In this document: piece by piece, positions 6,964 to 9,930 of the stretch | Layout: the number at the start of each line of letters is the position of its first letter | Numbering within the stretch: position 1 is the first letter of the stretch | DNA from: Bryobacterales bacterium | Lineage (GTDB): Bacteria > Acidobacteriota > Terriglobia > Bryobacterales > Bryobacteraceae | Assembly: GCA_003132865.1 (NCBI GenBank) | Contig: PKYZ01000404.1 | Location: 7,025-16,954 of the forward strand | Direction: 5' to 3' | DNA length: 9,930 bases | Notes under the pieces: model-generated | Database searches by the model: none | What the model was told of the DNA's origin: nothing | What the model saw: the letters and a program-made list of their open reading frames with translations, nothing else | Translations under genes and position numbers: made by a program

Positions 6964-6979
6964 TCCCCACGAATGGGGA
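6964..6979. repeat. Perfect 6-bp hairpin with CGAA loop
   Basis: TCCCCA (6964-6969) and TGGGGA (6974-6979) are exact reverse complements around CGAA. No T-tract follows. It could be a relic of the element whose transposase fragment lies 57 bases downstream, but nothing proves it. Confidence 0.6.
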
Positions 6980-7035
6980 TGCTGGGTCCTCCTGCTCGCC
7001 TGCTGCTACCAGGAGAGCTCACTGCCGGCGAGCGC

Positions 7036-7101
7036 CCTTCGGGCGGACCCGAACCAGAACTCAAATATCTGGCACGGTATACCCACCGGGTGGCGATGAC
7101 G
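7036..7101 (+). pseudogene. Fossil of an IS91-family transposase (C-terminal motif only)
   Basis: About 22 codons in frame with 7036 read PSGGPEPELKYLARYTHRVA followed by Met-Thr. The block GGPExxLKYLARYTHRVA is the hallmark of the C-terminal part of IS91/ISCR-type rolling-circle transposases (Y2_Tnp, PF04986), where it is normally followed by SNRRL or similar. Here the sequence loses similarity at once (LEAVEFIRIGG) and stops at 7153-7155. The upstream HUH and tyrosine catalytic regions are absent. It is therefore a decayed scar left of a past insertion, not an active gene. The short length is the main weakness; the specificity of the motif is the main support. Confidence 0.75.
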
Positions 7102-7223
7102 CTGGAGGCCGTCGAGTTCATTCGAATCGGCGGGGCGCCGCGCCAACGACTCTGAATACATGGCCCGCTGTGCATGACGGCATTGCCCTAAAGTTTGAGG
7201 GCGTGCCCGACGATAGAGACTTC

Positions 7224-8372
7224 ATGGTAGAAGCGTCATACGTACGCGACAGCCTCGAGACGTTCGCTGTTCGGGTATTGTCCTCGGCGGCTGCGATCGA
7301 GCAAATGTACGTTACGGCGGTGTCTCTTTCCGGGGAATGCGAGAAGACCTGCAATCCTCGGTTTTATCTGGCGTCGATTGATAAAGACGCGTGGATTCCC
7401 CGCGTGGTCACGGTTACTGAGGCCGGGGCAACCGTGGGGATCGTGTACGCGAAAGAGCGGAAATTCGCAGGCATGGCGACGGGACTCATCTATGGGGACG
7501 CGACTCTGGACACCATGGTGGTTGCCATGCCCGAGCATCGGGAACCGGTGTTCGAGCTCGCCGTTCGCGAACTCGTGAATCGACGCGGATTCCGGGGGTT
7601 GCGAATCCTGGCGCCACCCGAGGGATACGAGAAGAGGGCGATTGAGAGAGTTTTGGCGTCCAGTCGTTTGGACGTCCGTCGCACCGGGGTTGAAAGCCAC
7701 AGCGTCCTGGATCTTGCGTCGAGCTACGAATCGTTCATAGCAGGTCTCGGACCCAGGACCCGGCGGAACTGCCGATACTATCGGCGCCGATTTGAGAGTG
7801 TCGGCGAGTATGTGCCAGATGTCTCATTTCCGGAGTTTCAGTCCGTTGCCATGCGCATGCTGAAACAGTCGGTGGTGGGAGCGCGACGGAGCGGAGTAGA
7901 TCGTGCACTGCGGATGCTGTCCGCCGCCGGCCGTCCGATTCTGGTGGGACTCCGGCGTCATGACGGCGAGTTTCTGAGCATCATCGGGGGCTGGTACGAA
8001 TTCGATCGAGCGGTCGTCATCGTTCAGATGAACAATGAGCGAGACCACCCTCAAAGCTCGCTATCGCTCGTGGCGCGTGGGTACCTCATCGAGGCGCTGA
8101 TCGCACAAGGTGTTCGGAGACTGCTGTTTTGGGGAGGGGCAGGGGCGCCGCTGGATCGGTACTGCTATTTCCTGCCCGCCACGGGGATTTACCTGGACAC
8201 GCTCGGGTTGGTGTGGCGAACGTGCCGCGGCGTAACGGCCAGGGCGAGCGCGTTTCTTCCGCGGCGTTTGGCGGCATTTGCGTCCTGGATAGAGCCCGAC
8301 GCAATGAAGGCCAAAGGCGGCGAAGTTGTTGACTCACTCCAGCAGTTGGCGTTACCAAACAGTTGGAAGTGA
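7224..8372 (+). CDS. GNAT-family acyltransferase, CelD/BcsL (Acetyltransf_6) type
   Basis: The protein is about 382 aa from the ATG at 7224. The start is uncertain: a GTG at 7170 is in frame and would add 18 residues; neither has a strong ribosome site (weak AGAGA at 7215-7219). The fold reads as a FemAB-like double GNAT. The N-terminal domain shows NPRFYLASI, VGIVYAKERKFAGMATGL and an ELVNRRGFRGLRIL helix-strand. The signature YESFIAGLGPRTRRNCRYYRRRFE segment opens the second domain, with VGLRRHDGEFLSIIGGWYE and LIEALIAQGVRRLLFWGGAG completing it. These enzymes transfer acyl groups from acyl-CoA, often in polysaccharide or lipid modification; the substrate here is unknown. No polysaccharide genes are adjacent. 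Codon use looks more mixed than in the peptidase gene, and an IS91 scar lies just upstream, so transfer is possible. It is cytoplasmic, with no signal peptide. Confidence 0.8.
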   Translation: MVEASYVRDSLETFAVRVLSSAAAIEQMYVTAVSLSGECEKTCNPRFYLASIDKDAWIPRVVTVTEAGATVGIVYAKERKFAGMATGLIYGDATLDTMVVAMPEHREPVFELAVRELVNRRGFRGLRILAPPEGYEKRAIERVLASSRLDVRRTGVESHSVLDLASSYESFIAGLGPRTRRNCRYYRRRFESVGEYVPDVSFPEFQSVAMRMLKQSVVGARRSGVDRALRMLSAAGRPILVGLRRHDGEFLSIIGGWYEFDRAVVIVQMNNERDHPQSSLSLVARGYLIEALIAQGVRRLLFWGGAGAPLDRYCYFLPATGIYLDTLGLVWRTCRGVTARASAFLPRRLAAFASWIEPDAMKAKGGEVVDSLQQLALPNSWK

Positions 8373-8534
8373 TCCATACGCCGGACTTACTTCGAGCACG
8401 TTGCCGAAATCGGGGTGGCATGACCGGGCCGGAGCATGAGATGAGACGGCGCTTCCGGGATCTGACATCCCTGCCAGACCAAGTCTCCGATCGAAGCGAT
8501 CCTGGCGTTAGGCTGTCGCTTATGCGGCCAGCAT
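8373..8534. other. Convergent spacer between acyltransferase and permease genes
   Basis: The two genes end toward each other across 162 bp. The spacer contains the short hairpins GGGAT/ATCCC (8457-8471) and GATCG/CGATC (8489-8501), neither followed by a T-tract. Intrinsic terminators are therefore not supported. The stretch 8405-8435 (GAAATCGGGGTGGCATGACC and on) looks like the kind of sequence found next to insertion elements, but I cannot assign it. Confidence 0.4.
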
Positions 8535-9930
8535 TCAGTCGCGCCGCTCCCCCACCGGCGGCTTCGCCGGCCCGTTCGAAATCTCCCGCATCACATCCGC
8601 CACCACTTCGTCGGCGTGCCCGGACTCGAGCGACTCCTGCATGCGGCGCAACGCCACGCCTACGATGTCGCGATGGTGCAACTTCGAGCCGGGGCCTTTC
8701 GAGGAGAGCTCCAGCCAAAGCTGATGCAGCAAGTCGAGATCCTGCGGCCACAGCCTGGGCGGATGCGGGCCGAGGTTGAAGAAGATGGATTCTTCCTCGC
8801 CCGGCGCCACAATTTCCAGCGACAACGAAGGCCGCGGCTCGGGTAGGTTTTCCCATTCGCGGCCCACCGCGGCGCCCTGCTCGGCGGGACTCAGCTTCGG
8901 CGACAGCCCCATCACGATGCGCGACGATTGCAGGCGTTGCGCCGTAGCCACAATAGCTGCGTACGGATCGCTTCCCGGCACCACCATCAGCTCCACATGC
9001 TTGCCGGCTTTCTCCGCCAGGTTCACGACTTTGGTGAAGACCGCAGTCTCGTCCACCGAGAAAATCTGGCTCGCATCCAGAGGGTGCTCGCCGGAACCCG
9101 CTTGCGTTACCTGGCGGACCGAGAGCACCACGATGTCGATGCGGCGCGTATCGGTCTTCTCCAGCATACGCTGCAGGTGCTCCATGCGACTCGGGTTGCG
9201 CACCGCCACGATGACGTTGCCGGGCCGCACGTGCGCGGCCTCCGCCGACAGATCCTCGTTCGTGTTCAAGTTGAACTTCTCCAACTCCTGCGAGTGCGCG
9301 GCCGTATGCAGGCGATTGTACTTTTCGGAGAACTCGAACACGATGAAGAACAGAATCGTGAAAGTCACGCCGGATATGGTGGCCACCTCCTTCGTAACTA
9401 CGTTGATCAAGGCCAGCGCAAACAGCGTGATGGTGATCAGGATCAGCCCCACGGGAATCTCCGTGCCGGCGATATGGAAATTCAACGGCACCTTCCATCC
9501 GCGGCCCAGCGGCTGCTTGTATCGCAGCACCAGCACCGACAGCGCCTTCATGGCGAAGCTCCACACCACGCCAAAGGCGTACGCTTCACCCAGCATGTAG
9601 ACGTCGCCGCGGCTGATGACGATGGTGATCAGTTGCAAGACGACGATCAGGTTGATGAGGCGTGAGCTGGTTCCAAATTTGTGGTGCGGATGACGGAACC
9701 AGTCCGGCAGCACGCCGTCTTCGGCCACCCGGTTGAGCACGCCGTTGGAGCCGATGATGGCCGTGTTCACCGCTCCGGATAAGATCAGAGTCCCCACCAG
9801 CACCACGAAAGCATGGAACAGCAGGCGCACGGACATCGGCCCTACCAGGAACATGGAGAGTCCGCCGATCAGGTTGTTCAGGAACTTCTGCCGCGCGGCG
9901 TCCGGAACGATCATCACCGCGAAGAAGGAG
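8535..9930 (-). CDS. APC-family permease with C-terminal UspA-like tail, 5' end cut off by window edge
   Basis: The frame is open to position 9930 (about 465 visible codons), so the N-terminal membrane half is outside the window. The internal GTG at 9917 is not the true start. The visible part begins FFAVMIVPDAARQKFLNNLIGG, typical of APC-type amino-acid permeases of this size. At least five membrane helices follow (about residues 37-59, 89-106, 108-135, 154-176 and 182-201 of the visible part). A long soluble C-terminal region of about 260 residues follows, containing NVIVAVRNPSRMEHLQRML, IDIVVLSVRQV and SRIVMGLSPKLSPAEQGAAVG, which resemble a UspA-like nucleotide-binding fold. The protein is thus an inner-membrane cation- or amino-acid-type transporter with a regulatory cytoplasmic tail. 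The substrate cannot be read from sequence. It ends with ERRD and TGA (8535-8537). Another minus-strand frame at 8086-9564 is a shadow. Confidence 0.88.
   Translation of the reverse strand, partial: SFFAVMIVPDAARQKFLNNLIGGLSMFLVGPMSVRLLFHAFVVLVGTLILSGAVNTAIIGSNGVLNRVAEDGVLPDWFRHPHHKFGTSSRLINLIVVLQLITIVISRGDVYMLGEAYAFGVVWSFAMKALSVLVLRYKQPLGRGWKVPLNFHIAGTEIPVGLILITITLFALALINVVTKEVATISGVTFTILFFIVFEFSEKYNRLHTAAHSQELEKFNLNTNEDLSAEAAHVRPGNVIVAVRNPSRMEHLQRMLEKTDTRRIDIVVLSVRQVTQAGSGEHPLDASQIFSVDETAVFTKVVNLAEKAGKHVELMVVPGSDPYAAIVATAQRLQSSRIVMGLSPKLSPAEQGAAVGREWENLPEPRPSLSLEIVAPGEEESIFFNLGPHPPRLWPQDLDLLHQLWLELSSKGPGSKLHHRDIVGVALRRMQESLESGHADEVVADVMREISNGPAKPPVGERRD

Larger units (their letters stand above)
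6835..7223. other. Intergenic region, 389 bp, with hairpins and an insertion scar
   Basis: This gap separates the divergent peptidase and acyltransferase genes. It holds GTCCG/CGGAC (6923-6927 and 6936-6940) and a perfect TCCCCA/TGGGGA stem with loop CGAA (6964-6979), flanked by a further GCA/TGC pair. The IS91 transposase fossil follows at 7036-7101. The frame of the acyltransferase is open upstream to 6900, but that part reads as low-quality Arg/Ala/Pro-rich sequence and runs out of frame through the fossil, so I treat it as untranslated. Confidence 0.6.

Noticed and set aside
6900..7223. Upstream extension of the acyltransferase gene to 6900
   Set aside because: The added 108 residues are Arg/Ala/Pro-rich with no similarity and are out of frame with the transposase fossil they cross.
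8405..8435. Possible end of an insertion element in the convergent spacer
   Set aside because: The GGGGTGGCATGACC-type sequence looks familiar from sequences near insertion elements, but I could not tie it to a named family or find a matching partner end in the window.
8457..8501. Bidirectional terminator between the convergent genes
   Set aside because: Only two 5-bp stems are present and neither is followed by a run of T on either strand.
8086..9564. A 492-codon minus-strand open frame across the permease and acyltransferase genes
   Set aside because: It is a shifted frame of the permease gene with Arg/Gly/Ala-rich, low-complexity translation. The permease frame gives membrane helices and a recognisable family.

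Overview
The window is high-GC bacterial DNA, most likely from the Acidobacteriota (Bryobacterales/Solibacter-like). The main pointers are a secreted protein of the VWFA-related acidobacterial type, a DUF4252-type exported protein in a small operon, many signal-peptide proteins without a recognised family, and an APC permease with a cytoplasmic UspA-like tail. This assignment rests on family distribution and is an inference. No rRNA, tRNA, CRISPR array or intact mobile element was found.

Layout. (1) Positions 1-1408, minus strand: a VWFA-related exported protein whose 3' end is cut by the left edge. Its visible C-terminal end starts a second copy of its own N-terminal module. (2) 1409-1893: a 485-bp divergent intergenic region packed with perfect hairpins, a 12-bp tandem duplication and nested inverted repeats. 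It is the best candidate here for an undescribed repeat or structured element. (3) 1894-3797, plus strand: three exported-protein genes in a row, a DUF4252-type protein, a probable diverged paralogue overlapping it by ATGA, and an unrecognised 276-aa protein. (4) 3802-6834, minus strand: a large secreted M14-type zinc carboxypeptidase with a C-terminal glutamine-amidotransferase-like region, converging on the previous gene with a 4-bp gap. (5) 6835-7223: intergenic DNA with a short but clear fossil of an IS91-family transposase. (6) 7224-8372, plus strand: a CelD/BcsL-type GNAT acyltransferase, possibly acquired. (7) 8373-8534: short convergent spacer. (8) 8535-9930, minus strand: the C-terminal part of an APC-family permease, running off the right edge.

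No single pathway joins these genes. The 1894-2936 pair is clearly co-translated. The rest looks like a chromosomal patchwork of cell-envelope and secreted functions with one old insertion scar beside the acyltransferase gene. No defence system, biosynthetic cluster or phage module could be supported.
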